Shown: piece after piece, positions 36,776-47,110 of the stretch
Numbering within the stretch: position 1 is the stretch's first letter
How the letters are laid out: each line of letters opens with the position of its first letter
Source of the DNA: Flavobacteriales bacterium
GTDB taxonomy: Bacteria; Bacteroidota; Bacteroidia; Flavobacteriales_E; Vicingaceae
Length of the DNA stretch: 63,639 nt
NCBI GenBank assembly: GCA_018608405.1
Contig: JABAZP010000033.1
Span: 78,254 to 141,892, forward strand
Reading direction: 5' to 3'
Notes under the pieces: generated by a model
Told to the model about the DNA's origin: nothing
Database searches by the model: none
The model's input: the letters and a program-made list of their open reading frames with translations, nothing else
Translations under genes and position numbers: made by a program

Positions 36776-37531
36776 TTAGTGCTTAACATGCTTTGAATGA
36801 AAAAAGATAGCATCTCCCCAGAGGATTTGACTTTCATTATAATAAGCTTCATAAATATCTTTCAAATGATAATCGTATTTCCTTAAAAAGGTTGCGATAT
36901 CGTAAAAATCTGGTTGATTTAAATATTGTTTCTTAAAATAAATTTCGGTGAATATTAATGAAATTTTACCGTCCGATAACATTTTCTCTGCACCCTTCAA
37001 AATATTCAGCTCGCTTCCCTGCGTATCCATTTTTAAGATGTCAATATGATTTATATTGTTCTTTAAACAATATTCGTCAACTGTCGTAATGTCTGCCACT
37101 AAAACCCTTTCCGTTTCACAAGATTTATCTGAAGTTGCACCGATCTGAACCGTTTCTAAAAAAGAACTGGTATCTATACTTTTATTAATATTCAAGGTCA
37201 ATTTTCCAGCAGTTTCAGATAGTCCTTTTTCATTCAAAAACACTTTATCGTTCCCAGAATGCTTTTCTTTAAACTGCAGGATTGCTTCAGGAATTGGCTC
37301 AAAAGCATGTATTTTTGCATTCGGGAATAGCGTTGCATATTTTTGGCTAACGTTTCCAACGTTAGCTCCTGCATCGATAATTTCATTCACTTTTTTACCT
37401 TCAAAAAATAGGGACTGCTCCATGAATGGATCATTCTTGAAAGAATTTTTAGACTGCTGCTCTATGTAACCTAAGCCATGCACCTCAGCACCGAAAGGCC
37501 TCAAAAATTTATTAATTATACTTTTATTCAT
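36776..37531 (-). CDS. FkbM-family methyltransferase
   Basis: This 251-residue SAM-dependent methyltransferase has EIIDAGANVGNVSQKYATLFP as motif I, HAFEPIPEAI as the acidic ribose-binding segment, and ILKMDTQGSELNILKGAE, the family signature. It probably O-methylates a sugar of the surface glycan. It is divergent in sequence from the other two FkbM proteins in the window, so it is not a recent duplicate. Confidence 0.9.
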   Translation of the reverse strand: MNKSIINKFLRPFGAEVHGLGYIEQQSKNSFKNDPFMEQSLFFEGKKVNEIIDAGANVGNVSQKYATLFPNAKIHAFEPIPEAILQFKEKHSGNDKVFLNEKGLSETAGKLTLNINKSIDTSSFLETVQIGATSDKSCETERVLVADITTVDEYCLKNNINHIDILKMDTQGSELNILKGAEKMLSDGKISLIFTEIYFKKQYLNQPDFYDIATFLRKYDYHLKDIYEAYYNESQILWGDAIFFHSKHVKH

Positions 37532-37626
37532 TTATATCTATTTTAAAGAATTCGAAAAGCAACCAAGATTTATAAACCACATTCAATTAACCGAAATAAA
37601 AATTATTTTTCATCCAAGCATACTAT

Positions 37627-38463
37627 TTATAAATATTTTTTGTAGCCATGTTTGTTGACAAAATCCAGGAGTTCATCATAATTCTCAATCTCATCCACTA
37701 AATACTTTGCACTTTGCTTTTTTTGCATAGTGTGAGTATCGGCAAGTGTAACGTTTAAAAAATTGAACACATTATTCATCGTTTCTTGCCTCTTTTCAGC
37801 CGGTGCTAAATCTGACTCGTAGCATAACTCAATGTGTGGAAATTTATTCATCATCTTTATTTGTGCTTCCTTAAATGACTCACACCATTGAACAATTTTC
37901 AATAATTTGTCAAATTCTAGCACTATTTTATTTTTTTCTTCCTTGTTGTGTGTTTTTAAAACGTACCCTCTGCCTCCTTCGATAAACTTATAAAATGAAA
38001 TAGCTTGCTTTAAGGAGTTTTCTCTAATCAAACTAACAAACTTCCACCCATCTCTATGCATTCGTTCCAATTGCTTTAAGTAAGTATCCACATGCCGATC
38101 TCCTGTATTCATCTCGGTGAGAAAAAGTTTCGCTCCGTAACAACTATCACCCCTCCGGCTCGCCATCCCGTTCGCCAGCAAGCTAGGCATAAACGCACTG
38201 AATCGATACTTTTCATTATCCCATAATATCTCAGAGTTAGAGGCCAAAGAAGAACCTAATAGCATAGAACCCGAGCGTGGAATACAGACCACAAAGAATT
38301 TAGACCCTCTATTATTCGATTTTTGGTTAATGCCTTCTATATAAAATTTGCGATATTGTAATAAAAGATTAAGGTAAACAAATGGTTTTCTAGCGCTACC
38401 TTTAATAAAAGAGTATGACCTTTTTAAAGGATAAAAAAAATAGTTAGGATTTAAAAGCTCCAT
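37627..38463 (-). CDS. sulfotransferase-like protein
   Basis: The 278-residue protein has CIPRSGSMLLGSSLASN (about 55-71), matching the 5'-phosphosulfate-binding loop of PAPS-dependent sulfotransferases (Stf0/NodH-like). WKFVSLIRENSLKQAISFYKF resembles the 3'-phosphate-binding region (R-x-x-x-x-x-x-S). It would add sulfate to a sugar, which is common in marine glycans. About 115 bp separate it from the upstream gene, with very AT-rich DNA between. Confidence 0.78.
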   Translation of the reverse strand: MELLNPNYFFYPLKRSYSFIKGSARKPFVYLNLLLQYRKFYIEGINQKSNNRGSKFFVVCIPRSGSMLLGSSLASNSEILWDNEKYRFSAFMPSLLANGMASRRGDSCYGAKLFLTEMNTGDRHVDTYLKQLERMHRDGWKFVSLIRENSLKQAISFYKFIEGGRGYVLKTHNKEEKNKIVLEFDKLLKIVQWCESFKEAQIKMMNKFPHIELCYESDLAPAEKRQETMNNVFNFLNVTLADTHTMQKKQSAKYLVDEIENYDELLDFVNKHGYKKYL

Positions 38464-38578
38464 TTAATTGTTATAAGTTTATGCTCATGAGTAACCGCAA
38501 ATAATTAATGCAAAAAACACTTATCCCACGAAAAAATCTAAAACTACAATTATATTTTCGAATGATTTAAATATAAAA

Positions 38579-39664
38579 TTACAGCCGGATTTTACCAATA
38601 CATTCTTCAATTCGTTCAATTTGCTTTGAATATGTATTGTCAAGAGCCAATTTTCTTCTCATTTTAATTAACTGGCTCGTGTTATATCTCTCTAAATTCT
38701 TGACTGTTTCTTCAAATAAGTGAACATAATCTGAATTATCATCAAACTTGGACATTTGAATTAAATCTCGATGCTGTTCGTAATGCAATACTTTATTTGC
38801 AACAATGACTTTTCCAAAGCTCAAATATTCTAAAATTTTATGACTATTAGAACCTCCATTTAATTCTAAACTTGGATTATAACAAAGCATAAAACCAGAA
38901 TATTTTTTCAATAAGGTTGCTAATTCCATTGGAGATTTTCTCCCCAAAAACTCTACATTAGGTTGCTTTAATAATGATACTACTAAGTTATCTTTTTCCT
39001 TATAGTTACCATAAAGATGAAAACTCACGTTAGTAAAGCCAGTAACGACTTGATATAAAGAATCCTGATCTATACCTTTCATACTCAAATTACCGATATA
39101 AGCAAATCGCAGATTTTTGTCAGACTTATAAACAATTTCCTGCATGAAATGAGAGGACAAGCCATGATTGATAAAAAACCGAGGAACATTTATATGACGA
39201 AATTTTTCTAAGATATTATTGGATATAGAGAAAATAATATCAGCAGATTTCCCAACACTTATTTGGTGCTCTAAATCTATTGCATCTACCGGGTGAAAAA
39301 TAGATAATTCAGATTTAAAAAGAGTTAAATTTGAGTATAAATTTGGCTCAAAACACCAAACTACATCTAAATTTCCTAGCTTTTTCCTTATTCTTTTAAT
39401 ATATATTGAAGCTAAAAAGTCATATAACCTTCTGAAATGGAATCGTATCTTAGGTCCAAATAGGAAATTATACCTAACAATAAAAAGATTGTCAATTCCT
39501 GAAGGTCTTACTTCTACATTACCAGACTTATAGCCAGGTGGTTCTAGAAAAAAAACCCTATTCCCTCTTTTTGCTAATTCTTCAGCATAGTGATGCTTAG
39601 AAACCCTTAGCCCATTCCATTCTTGCGGAGAAATCAGCAATATTGTTTTATTGAATAAGTTCAT
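38579..39664 (-). CDS. glycosyltransferase (GT-B)
   Basis: This 361-residue protein begins ILLISPQEWNGLRVSKHHYAEELAKRG. Its second half has LRFAYIGNLSMKGIDQDSLY and a donor-site region around NGGSNSHKILEYLSFGKVIVAN. It resembles family 4-like enzymes, including those that read FFLEPP in the N-terminal sheet. Its ATG overlaps the stop of the WbpG gene (TAATG), so it is translationally coupled to the amidation genes. Confidence 0.85.
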   Translation of the reverse strand: MNLFNKTILLISPQEWNGLRVSKHHYAEELAKRGNRVFFLEPPGYKSGNVEVRPSGIDNLFIVRYNFLFGPKIRFHFRRLYDFLASIYIKRIRKKLGNLDVVWCFEPNLYSNLTLFKSELSIFHPVDAIDLEHQISVGKSADIIFSISNNILEKFRHINVPRFFINHGLSSHFMQEIVYKSDKNLRFAYIGNLSMKGIDQDSLYQVVTGFTNVSFHLYGNYKEKDNLVVSLLKQPNVEFLGRKSPMELATLLKKYSGFMLCYNPSLELNGGSNSHKILEYLSFGKVIVANKVLHYEQHRDLIQMSKFDDNSDYVHLFEETVKNLERYNTSQLIKMRRKLALDNTYSKQIERIEECIGKIRL

Positions 39665-40794
39665 TATCTAAATAATCTTGAGACTGCCTTTAGCGGCTTT
39701 AGCATAGGGTAATGTTCGTGTAAATGGCCCTCTACCAAAAAGTCATCATGAGCTCGAGATTCTTGAGACATCAAGTCTTCAAACTCTTCAGCAGTAAATC
39801 CTAATTTTTTTATCACATATTCCTTATCTTGAAGAAGCTCTTTTTCGTTGTATAGTGGCTTTTTCAACTCTTCCAACGCTTCTTCTCTAGTTATTTGGCC
39901 AGAGCAAATTAAATTAGACAAATGAGCCTTGCGTTTGTCTACCTTAAATTTGTTGGGTAAAATATAATTCTGATAAAATTTCGTAAAAATTGATTCATGG
40001 TGTTTCCCTCCATAATCCTGCCAACCAATCTCTTCTGATATAATTTTTTTAACCTTTCTTTTATTATAAGGTGCCCAATTTAGTATACTGATAAAGTTTA
40101 GTTGTTTAAACTTTAAATAATAAGTTTTTTTCAAAACACTGAAGAAAGGAAATGTCTTTAAAATAGTTTCTCCATATTTAGCGTGAATGTCTTTAATATT
40201 TATAGAGTCCAGCTTCCCATGAACCCATGCATTTGGAAGAACCCCTTCTGTTTCAATATTCGAACCACTTATCACGTGCTTAAGCTTGTGTCTGGCTGCT
40301 AGTCTAAATAAAGTCCCAATAATTGCATGATCCGTCAAAGCTTCAATATCAATAACGCCCGCTCTTAAATAAGCCCGTTGTAAATCTCTAAACTCATCCC
40401 AATCTATAACTAGTGTGAATAAATCAGCATCTAAGTAGTCAATTATTTTGTTAATGTTCTGTACGGCAATTTCAGAATTCCACCCATTATCAAAATGCAC
40501 CACCAATGGTCTTAACTTGGCTTCCTTTAAAAGGTAGGCGACATAAGTGCTATCTACTCCTCCACTAACCCCAATTATACAGTCATATTTCTTTCCTCTT
40601 CCCTCTTTTTTTAGTTGAGCAATAGTATCAATCCACTTCTTTCTTCCTTCCTCTCCGTGAATCAAATTTTGTTTCGCTTGCTTTAGATAATCATACCAAT
40701 AATTGGATACCCCATTATCATCAAAAGATATATTAGGGTCAGCGATATTATCCATAACCGTTTTGACGCATTGTTGGTAATTCTCATTCTCCAT
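39664..40794 (-). CDS. N-acetyl sugar amidotransferase (WbpG/PseA-like), zinc cysteines lost
   Basis: Such enzymes use ammonia from the HisH-HisF pair to convert a sugar carboxylate or acetamido group to an amide/amidine. The PP-loop SGGVDSTYVAYLL (about 75-87) is intact, as are GSNIETEGVLP and WAPYNKRKVKKII. The family N-terminus normally carries a four-cysteine zinc knuckle (CxxC and GVCNYC). Here only Cys9 remains; the others read Thr12, Ser30 and Trp33. The 376-residue length is normal. It lies next to the HisF-like and HisH-like genes, supporting the function despite the lost cysteines. Confidence 0.85.
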   Translation of the reverse strand: MENENYQQCVKTVMDNIADPNISFDDNGVSNYWYDYLKQAKQNLIHGEEGRKKWIDTIAQLKKEGRGKKYDCIIGVSGGVDSTYVAYLLKEAKLRPLVVHFDNGWNSEIAVQNINKIIDYLDADLFTLVIDWDEFRDLQRAYLRAGVIDIEALTDHAIIGTLFRLAARHKLKHVISGSNIETEGVLPNAWVHGKLDSINIKDIHAKYGETILKTFPFFSVLKKTYYLKFKQLNFISILNWAPYNKRKVKKIISEEIGWQDYGGKHHESIFTKFYQNYILPNKFKVDKRKAHLSNLICSGQITREEALEELKKPLYNEKELLQDKEYVIKKLGFTAEEFEDLMSQESRAHDDFLVEGHLHEHYPMLKPLKAVSRLFR

Positions 40795-40841
40795 AGTTGA
40801 AAAAAATGTACAAACTTACTTTAAACATTTAGAGATTGAAA

Positions 40842-41615
40842 TTATAATTTTTTAAACACCTTTTCCACTAATTCTTCTTGACTTGGATAGTTTATCATTA
40901 TTCCCTTCTGTTCCCCGCGATAAACAAATAAACTACCCGCAGCAACCGCCGAAGCACCATTTTGAATTGCCAAGGTAAAACTATTCACACCCATAGCCCC
41001 CCCGCATGCTATTAATGGCACTTTTGATAAAGTTGAATACTTTTGGATTAAGGCTAAGTCGTATCCTTGGAAAGTTCCATCCCTATCGATAGAGTTTAAC
41101 ATAATCTCTCCGACCCCTGCATTCAATATTTTATTAAAATAAACTTCTACCGGTTCTTTAATTTTTCTCATTCCTGAATGACTGTACGCATAATTTTTAC
41201 CAAACACGTTTTTCTTTATGTCTATTGAAGCTACAACACTCTGTGCTCCGTATTTTTCCCCAATTTCTTTCACCAAATTCAGGTTGGAATTCAAGATGGA
41301 ATTGAGAACCACCTTTTCAATTCCGGCTTGAAACAGAAGATCCACTTGTTGCAAGCTTTGAATACCTCCACCGTATGCAAAAGGCATAAAGGCTTCACTG
41401 CAAATCTCTTCTATTTTAGCATAGTTGGGTACCCGCTTTTCTTGACTTGCAGTAATATCTAATAAAATGATTTCATCGACCATTTTTTCATTGAATATTT
41501 TTACTGCATTCACCGGGTCTCCAATGTAGTTGGGTTTTCTAAATTTTATCGTTTTCACCAATTTATCGCCGGCAATGGTGAGCACAGGTATTACTCGCTT
41601 TTCAAACTTTTTCAT
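40842..41615 (-). CDS. HisF-like subunit of sugar amidation (WbuZ type)
   Basis: This 257-residue TIM-barrel protein is homologous to imidazole-glycerol-phosphate synthase cyclase but sits in a polysaccharide locus. It has FAYGGGIQSLQQVDLLFQAG, VVASIDIKK, IMLNSIDRDGTFQGYDL and ACGGAM. The first catalytic aspartate of true HisF (IPCLDVK) is replaced (IPVLTIAG), as in WbuZ-type proteins. It should channel ammonia from the HisH-like partner to the amidotransferase. It overlaps the HisH-like gene by 4 nt. Confidence 0.88.
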   Translation of the reverse strand: MKKFEKRVIPVLTIAGDKLVKTIKFRKPNYIGDPVNAVKIFNEKMVDEIILLDITASQEKRVPNYAKIEEICSEAFMPFAYGGGIQSLQQVDLLFQAGIEKVVLNSILNSNLNLVKEIGEKYGAQSVVASIDIKKNVFGKNYAYSHSGMRKIKEPVEVYFNKILNAGVGEIMLNSIDRDGTFQGYDLALIQKYSTLSKVPLIACGGAMGVNSFTLAIQNGASAVAAGSLFVYRGEQKGIMINYPSQEELVEKVFKKL

Positions 41616-42250
41616 AACCCTGCAAAGTTTTCGAGTAATCGCATGCCAAAAAAGTGACTTTTTTCTGGGTGAAACTGCACTCCGTAAATGTTACCTTGTT
41701 GCACAGCTGCTGCATATTCATAACCATAGTTTGCAGTTGCCAAAGTAACTTCTGTATCTAACGGAAGCATATGATAGGAATGAACAAAATAAAATCGTGC
41801 ATCCTCTTCCAAATGTTGAAACAAATCTACACCCTTGTTTTTATTTTGCAGGGCTGTCTTACTCTTGCTAATCTTATTCCAACCCATATTTGGAATCTTA
41901 CACGTAGGCGGCATTTGTTCTATTTTGAACTTTATAATGTCCATGTTAATCCAACCTAAACCATTCTCTGAACCTTCTTCACTTTTATTCCCCAACATTT
42001 GTGCTCCCAAACAAATACCTAATAAAGGCGTTTTTTCCTCCAACACTTTTTGGTTCAACACTTCAATTAAACCACTTTGTTTTAATTGTCTCATGCCATA
42101 ATCAAAATGGCCTACTCCCGGTAAAATGATTTTTTCCGCATCTTGCACCGCTTGCTTCTCCGATGTTATGGTGCTAGGCACACCAATGCGCTTTAGCATG
42201 TTGCGAATGGACTTGATGTTACCTGCTCCGTAATCAATTATTGTTACCAT
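41612..42250 (-). CDS. HisH-like glutamine amidotransferase of sugar amidation
   Basis: The 212-residue class I glutamine amidotransferase has the nucleophile elbow LLGICLGAQMLG and the His-Glu pair GVQFHPEKS near the end. MVTIIDYGAGNIKSIRNML is the classical start. It releases ammonia from glutamine. With the HisF-like and WbpG-like genes it forms the familiar three-gene amidation cassette, so histidine synthesis is not implied. Confidence 0.92.
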   Translation of the reverse strand: MVTIIDYGAGNIKSIRNMLKRIGVPSTITSEKQAVQDAEKIILPGVGHFDYGMRQLKQSGLIEVLNQKVLEEKTPLLGICLGAQMLGNKSEEGSENGLGWINMDIIKFKIEQMPPTCKIPNMGWNKISKSKTALQNKNKGVDLFQHLEEDARFYFVHSYHMLPLDTEVTLATANYGYEYAAAVQQGNIYGVQFHPEKSHFFGMRLLENFAGL

Positions 42251-42255
42251 AGACT

Positions 42256-43677
42256 TCAGATATTAATTTGATTTAATTTTTTCCTTTCCGATAAAAAGTA
42301 AGAAATCAGGATGATCAGGAACAGCAAACTTAACAAGGCTTTATATATTACAGCTAGGTCTTTTAGTAGAAAAAGTAAAACGGTGAACAAAATAATTACA
42401 CCCATCCACTTCAGCTGATGGTATTTTTGATTACCCAAAGACCTGTATTGTTTTATATAAAAAGGTGCCAATCCAAGATATATTAATGAAAAAAGAGTTG
42501 TTACCGCAGCGCCGTATACCCCATATAATGGAATAAAAATGAAGTTTAGCCCAACGTTAAAGATTCCTGCCACAAAAGAAATCTTCCACAATTGATTCGT
42601 TTTTTCATAGAAAATTAACTTACTAACAGTTACCCAATATAATGGCCTATATGCATGTCCCATTATTATAATTATGCTTATTGGATATGCAGCAGATAAC
42701 TCCTCTTTTCGAATTAAAATGTCAAATAACTCTTTCGCCCATAAGGATACGACTGCACAAATAAAAATAAAACCCACCTGCAATAAATAAACAAGGGTCT
42801 TAACTTGCTTCTCGGATTCTTCATTTTTTTTTGCGTACAACCCAGTAATATAAGGACCAACTGCCATTCCAACTGCATTTCCGAAGAACTCTATATATCC
42901 ACCAAAGATATACGCCAAATTATAGACTCCAATTTGGTCAATTGGTGTCTTCAATTGATCCATTACCAATCGATCTGATGAGTTGAGCAAATAAGCAGAA
43001 TAATTATGCGGAATGGTAGGCAGGGCAACTCTTAAGCTCTTTTTCCAAAAGTTTTTATTTAAGGTTAATATTGGTTTTAAATTGACTTGTTTAAATAATG
43101 GATAGGCATATAATACGAAACTTAATGCAGCGCCAAGCGCAGAAGAAATAAACCAACCAAGGTATCCAAGTTTAAGATGAGCAATTGTAAATAAGTTTAA
43201 ACCAATCGTAAAAATTCCTACAACAGCAGTAATCAAGGCAATGTACTTGGGTTTTTGAACAAGCTGAAAATAACGGCCACCAAAAACATTCACAATATTG
43301 AAGAAAGTTGCCGGTATGACTATTAACCCAATCACAATCCATAAATTAGAGCCTACTTCTTTTGGCATAAATAGGTACAGCACAGAAATATAAATGACCG
43401 AGAAAATTATACTGTAGATAGATAAGCCCATAAAATAACGCCCCCAATATTCTAACCAATTGCTCTTCTTGAAAAAGCTATTCACCAATAAAACCTCAAA
43501 ACCCATGATTTTAAGGCCTCCTAAAAGCCCTGAGTACGCCAATAATGTGCCGTATATTCCGTAATCCTCAGCAGTAAGGTATTGGGTAATTATGGGTAAT
43601 ACCAAAATATTAGCCAGCTTGGGCACTTGAGGTCCAATTGCATACAAAAAACTATGCGAAAATAATTTTTTAAGCAT
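42256..43677 (-). CDS. Wzx-type polysaccharide flippase
   Basis: The 473-residue protein has about 12-14 transmembrane helices and the MATE/PST-like start FSHSFLYAIGPQVPKLANILVLPIITQYLTAEDYG, typical of repeat-unit translocases. It would flip the undecaprenyl-linked oligosaccharide across the inner membrane for the Wzy-like polymerase. It overlaps the acyltransferase gene by 8 nt. Confidence 0.9.
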   Translation of the reverse strand: MLKKLFSHSFLYAIGPQVPKLANILVLPIITQYLTAEDYGIYGTLLAYSGLLGGLKIMGFEVLLVNSFFKKSNWLEYWGRYFMGLSIYSIIFSVIYISVLYLFMPKEVGSNLWIVIGLIVIPATFFNIVNVFGGRYFQLVQKPKYIALITAVVGIFTIGLNLFTIAHLKLGYLGWFISSALGAALSFVLYAYPLFKQVNLKPILTLNKNFWKKSLRVALPTIPHNYSAYLLNSSDRLVMDQLKTPIDQIGVYNLAYIFGGYIEFFGNAVGMAVGPYITGLYAKKNEESEKQVKTLVYLLQVGFIFICAVVSLWAKELFDILIRKEELSAAYPISIIIIMGHAYRPLYWVTVSKLIFYEKTNQLWKISFVAGIFNVGLNFIFIPLYGVYGAAVTTLFSLIYLGLAPFYIKQYRSLGNQKYHQLKWMGVIILFTVLLFLLKDLAVIYKALLSLLFLIILISYFLSERKKLNQINI

Positions 43678-44179
43678 TGCTAGATTTCATTCTGATTAAT
43701 TTAGCTGGAACTCCACCAAATATAGCATTCATAGGTACATTTTTGGTTATAACTGAATTAGCACCAACAATAGAGTTCTTACCAATAACAACACCGGGGT
43801 TAATAAAAACATTTGCCCCTATCCATGCATAATCCTCAATAATCACATTAGCCTTATTTATCAAACTACTTTTTGAGAAGTCCTGATCTGCAGTTTTACT
43901 TTGGGTATATATCCTAACATTATGACTAATACTGCAGTTGTTACCTATTTCAACCTTGCAACCATCACAGGCTAATACTGTTGACAGTTCTCCAATGTAG
44001 GAGTTACGACCACAAATAATTGAACCATCTCCATAAAATAATATATTCTCACCATTAAATCTAAACGAATCATTTATAGAGTATTTTTCTCGGAAACTAA
44101 TTTCTTGCTGCTGTCTATAAAGTACTCGACCATTTTGATAAACTTTCAAATAAAAATAATTCAGTAACTTTCCTATCAT
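43670..44179 (-). CDS. acyltransferase with left-handed beta-helix
   Basis: The 169-residue protein consists mainly of hexapeptide repeats (IICGRNSYIGELSTVLACDG, VEIGNNCSISHNVRIYTQ, IEDYAWIGANVFINPGVVIGKNSIVGANSVI), ending FGGVPAKLIRMK. It is an O- or N-acyltransferase of the maltose/galactoside acetyltransferase type, presumably modifying a sugar in the repeat unit. It is coupled to the flippase by overlap. Confidence 0.88.
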   Translation of the reverse strand: MIGKLLNYFYLKVYQNGRVLYRQQQEISFREKYSINDSFRFNGENILFYGDGSIICGRNSYIGELSTVLACDGCKVEIGNNCSISHNVRIYTQSKTADQDFSKSSLINKANVIIEDYAWIGANVFINPGVVIGKNSIVGANSVITKNVPMNAIFGGVPAKLIRMKSSNA

Positions 44180-44240
44180 ATTTTATAGAATTTTAAAATA
44201 ACTAATTTAGTGCAATAATCATTCAAACTCAATTGGGATT

Positions 44241-46046
44241 TTAAACGCTTTTTCCAAGATTTTTTTGTTGGGTCTTGTTACCATTGCTAATAAAAAACTC
44301 TAGCCACCTATTTAACTTTAGTTGTAAAAACTCTTCATTTTTAATTCCAGCAACTGAAATTTTAAACATTTCATTCAAAATCAGACTTTCCTTGTAATTA
44401 GCATCAATTGTAAGACAATTTTTATAAATTTTATCCATCGTTGAGTCATGTATAGATGTCCTTAGTCTTATTACCGGTTTACCTACGACTAGTGCATCCA
44501 TAAAAATAGTAGAATGTGCACTTATTAAGACAAAATTCGATTCTAGTAAATCTTGAGACAAACTCTTTCTTGTTGAAAATTTAATAGAACTGCTATTCTT
44601 AAATAATGATTGATCTACACTGAAAATAAAACTTGGATGAAAACGTATGGTCACACTGATATTTTTATTTTTTTCCAATATTTTATTGACTATTTCCAAC
44701 TCTTCATAAAATAACTTAGATGATGTAAGGCAATAAAGGACTTTAATCTGATTAGGATTATCCACAACCTTATTAGAACTCAGATCTTGCGTATTAAAAA
44801 CATACAGAGGGTTACCAAATTCACGCACAAATTCTTTTGTTAAACTATTGTGTCTAAGAAAAAAATTTGAGAAATAAGAACCCCACGTTATGAAAAAGTC
44901 AGGTAAAGGAATTCCATTTCGACTACTAGTTGAAGTAGAATTAATTTCATTATCAGAAATATTGTAAACAGTATGGTTGTCTGAAAACATTCCGTGCTGC
45001 ATACCATAAGTAGTAACAAGTCCATTGTTTGAGTTTTTTTTAGCTGCTGAAATCACCCTGCCACTCACGTAAAACTCATCTTCATAAATTGCCGTTAGGT
45101 TCACCGTATAATTGATGAAAAAATTCTTTAACCACAAATAAGAATAAACATGGTAAGGACGATTGACAATCGTGTCATTAATTTCAGAAATAATAAAATC
45201 TGAATCATACACTGCTCCATTTATCGTGATTTGTTCCTTTTTTAAGCGCACCTTCACGGATAACAATTGAACAACTGCAAACCATAACTGTAAAATTGTC
45301 GGACGAGAGGACAGCAGGGATTCATCCATTTTATCGTTACTAATCCATGCATTAATGTCTAATTCAGCTACCGAACTTTTAGGTATGACTTTTTCTTTGT
45401 CAAAAACCTCAACAACTCTGTTTACATATGACGATTTATTCAATTTTGAGAAAAACACAATTTCTTTCTCGACTCCTTTTTTTTCAAATTTCTGAAGAGA
45501 GCCTTGTCTAATAATTTTGATAATCAATTTAAAATTCGTTTTGAAAAACCGAATATAGTCAAGAAAGATACTATTGGTCTGTTTATAAACTCGCAGAGTG
45601 TTCATGGAAAATAGACCACACAGTAATGATTTCAAAAAATAGAATTTGGGTGGACAATAGATAATTATACCTTTTTCATCTACAACTCCCTCTATCAGTA
45701 GCGATTTTAATAAAAAGACGCTATATAAATAGTGATTATAAGGATGTTTGGCTGAATATTCAGTCAACCAATATAAAGGCAAACCTGAAACACTAAATTG
45801 TCTTATATCTTTACCATTCTTAAACTTTGCCATCGACGTTTGAGCAATAAACTCAATAAATTCTTCACGCGCAGCCTTGTTTAAAGTTTCTTTTTTCTCT
45901 GTAAAATTAAATTCTTGAAGATCATGTTTGTTCTTCACAGGATTCTTTGAAAGATTACAAAAATGAGAAATACTTCCGTCGGCGATAATTGACTCTATCT
46001 CTGAATCATTCACTGAATCGAAGAGTATAAATAGAATCTTTTTCAA
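44241..46046 (-). CDS. surface carbohydrate biosynthesis protein (LIC13510-like)
   Basis: The 601-residue soluble protein has no signal peptide. The second half holds TTYGMQHGMFSDN, VREFGNPLYVF, IKVLYCLTSSKLFYEEL, VTIRFHPSF and ISAHSTIFMDALVVGKPVIRLR. This is the GT-B-like pattern seen in polysialic acid or CDP-glycerol transferase-like proteins and the O-antigen LIC13510 group. Its position directly after a KdsC-like phosphatase and near NeuB suggests transfer of a CMP-activated nonulosonic acid, which is inference. Confidence 0.6.
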   Translation of the reverse strand: MKKILFILFDSVNDSEIESIIADGSISHFCNLSKNPVKNKHDLQEFNFTEKKETLNKAAREEFIEFIAQTSMAKFKNGKDIRQFSVSGLPLYWLTEYSAKHPYNHYLYSVFLLKSLLIEGVVDEKGIIIYCPPKFYFLKSLLCGLFSMNTLRVYKQTNSIFLDYIRFFKTNFKLIIKIIRQGSLQKFEKKGVEKEIVFFSKLNKSSYVNRVVEVFDKEKVIPKSSVAELDINAWISNDKMDESLLSSRPTILQLWFAVVQLLSVKVRLKKEQITINGAVYDSDFIISEINDTIVNRPYHVYSYLWLKNFFINYTVNLTAIYEDEFYVSGRVISAAKKNSNNGLVTTYGMQHGMFSDNHTVYNISDNEINSTSTSSRNGIPLPDFFITWGSYFSNFFLRHNSLTKEFVREFGNPLYVFNTQDLSSNKVVDNPNQIKVLYCLTSSKLFYEELEIVNKILEKNKNISVTIRFHPSFIFSVDQSLFKNSSSIKFSTRKSLSQDLLESNFVLISAHSTIFMDALVVGKPVIRLRTSIHDSTMDKIYKNCLTIDANYKESLILNEMFKISVAGIKNEEFLQLKLNRWLEFFISNGNKTQQKNLGKSV

Positions 46047-46050
46047 AAAT

Positions 46051-47106
<1,056 letters not shown>

Positions 47107-47110
<4 letters not shown>

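Noticed and set aside
40842..42250. histidine biosynthesis genes hisF and hisH
   Set aside because: They sit with a WbpG-like amidotransferase in a polysaccharide locus, and the HisF copy lacks the first catalytic aspartate, as in WbuZ-type proteins.
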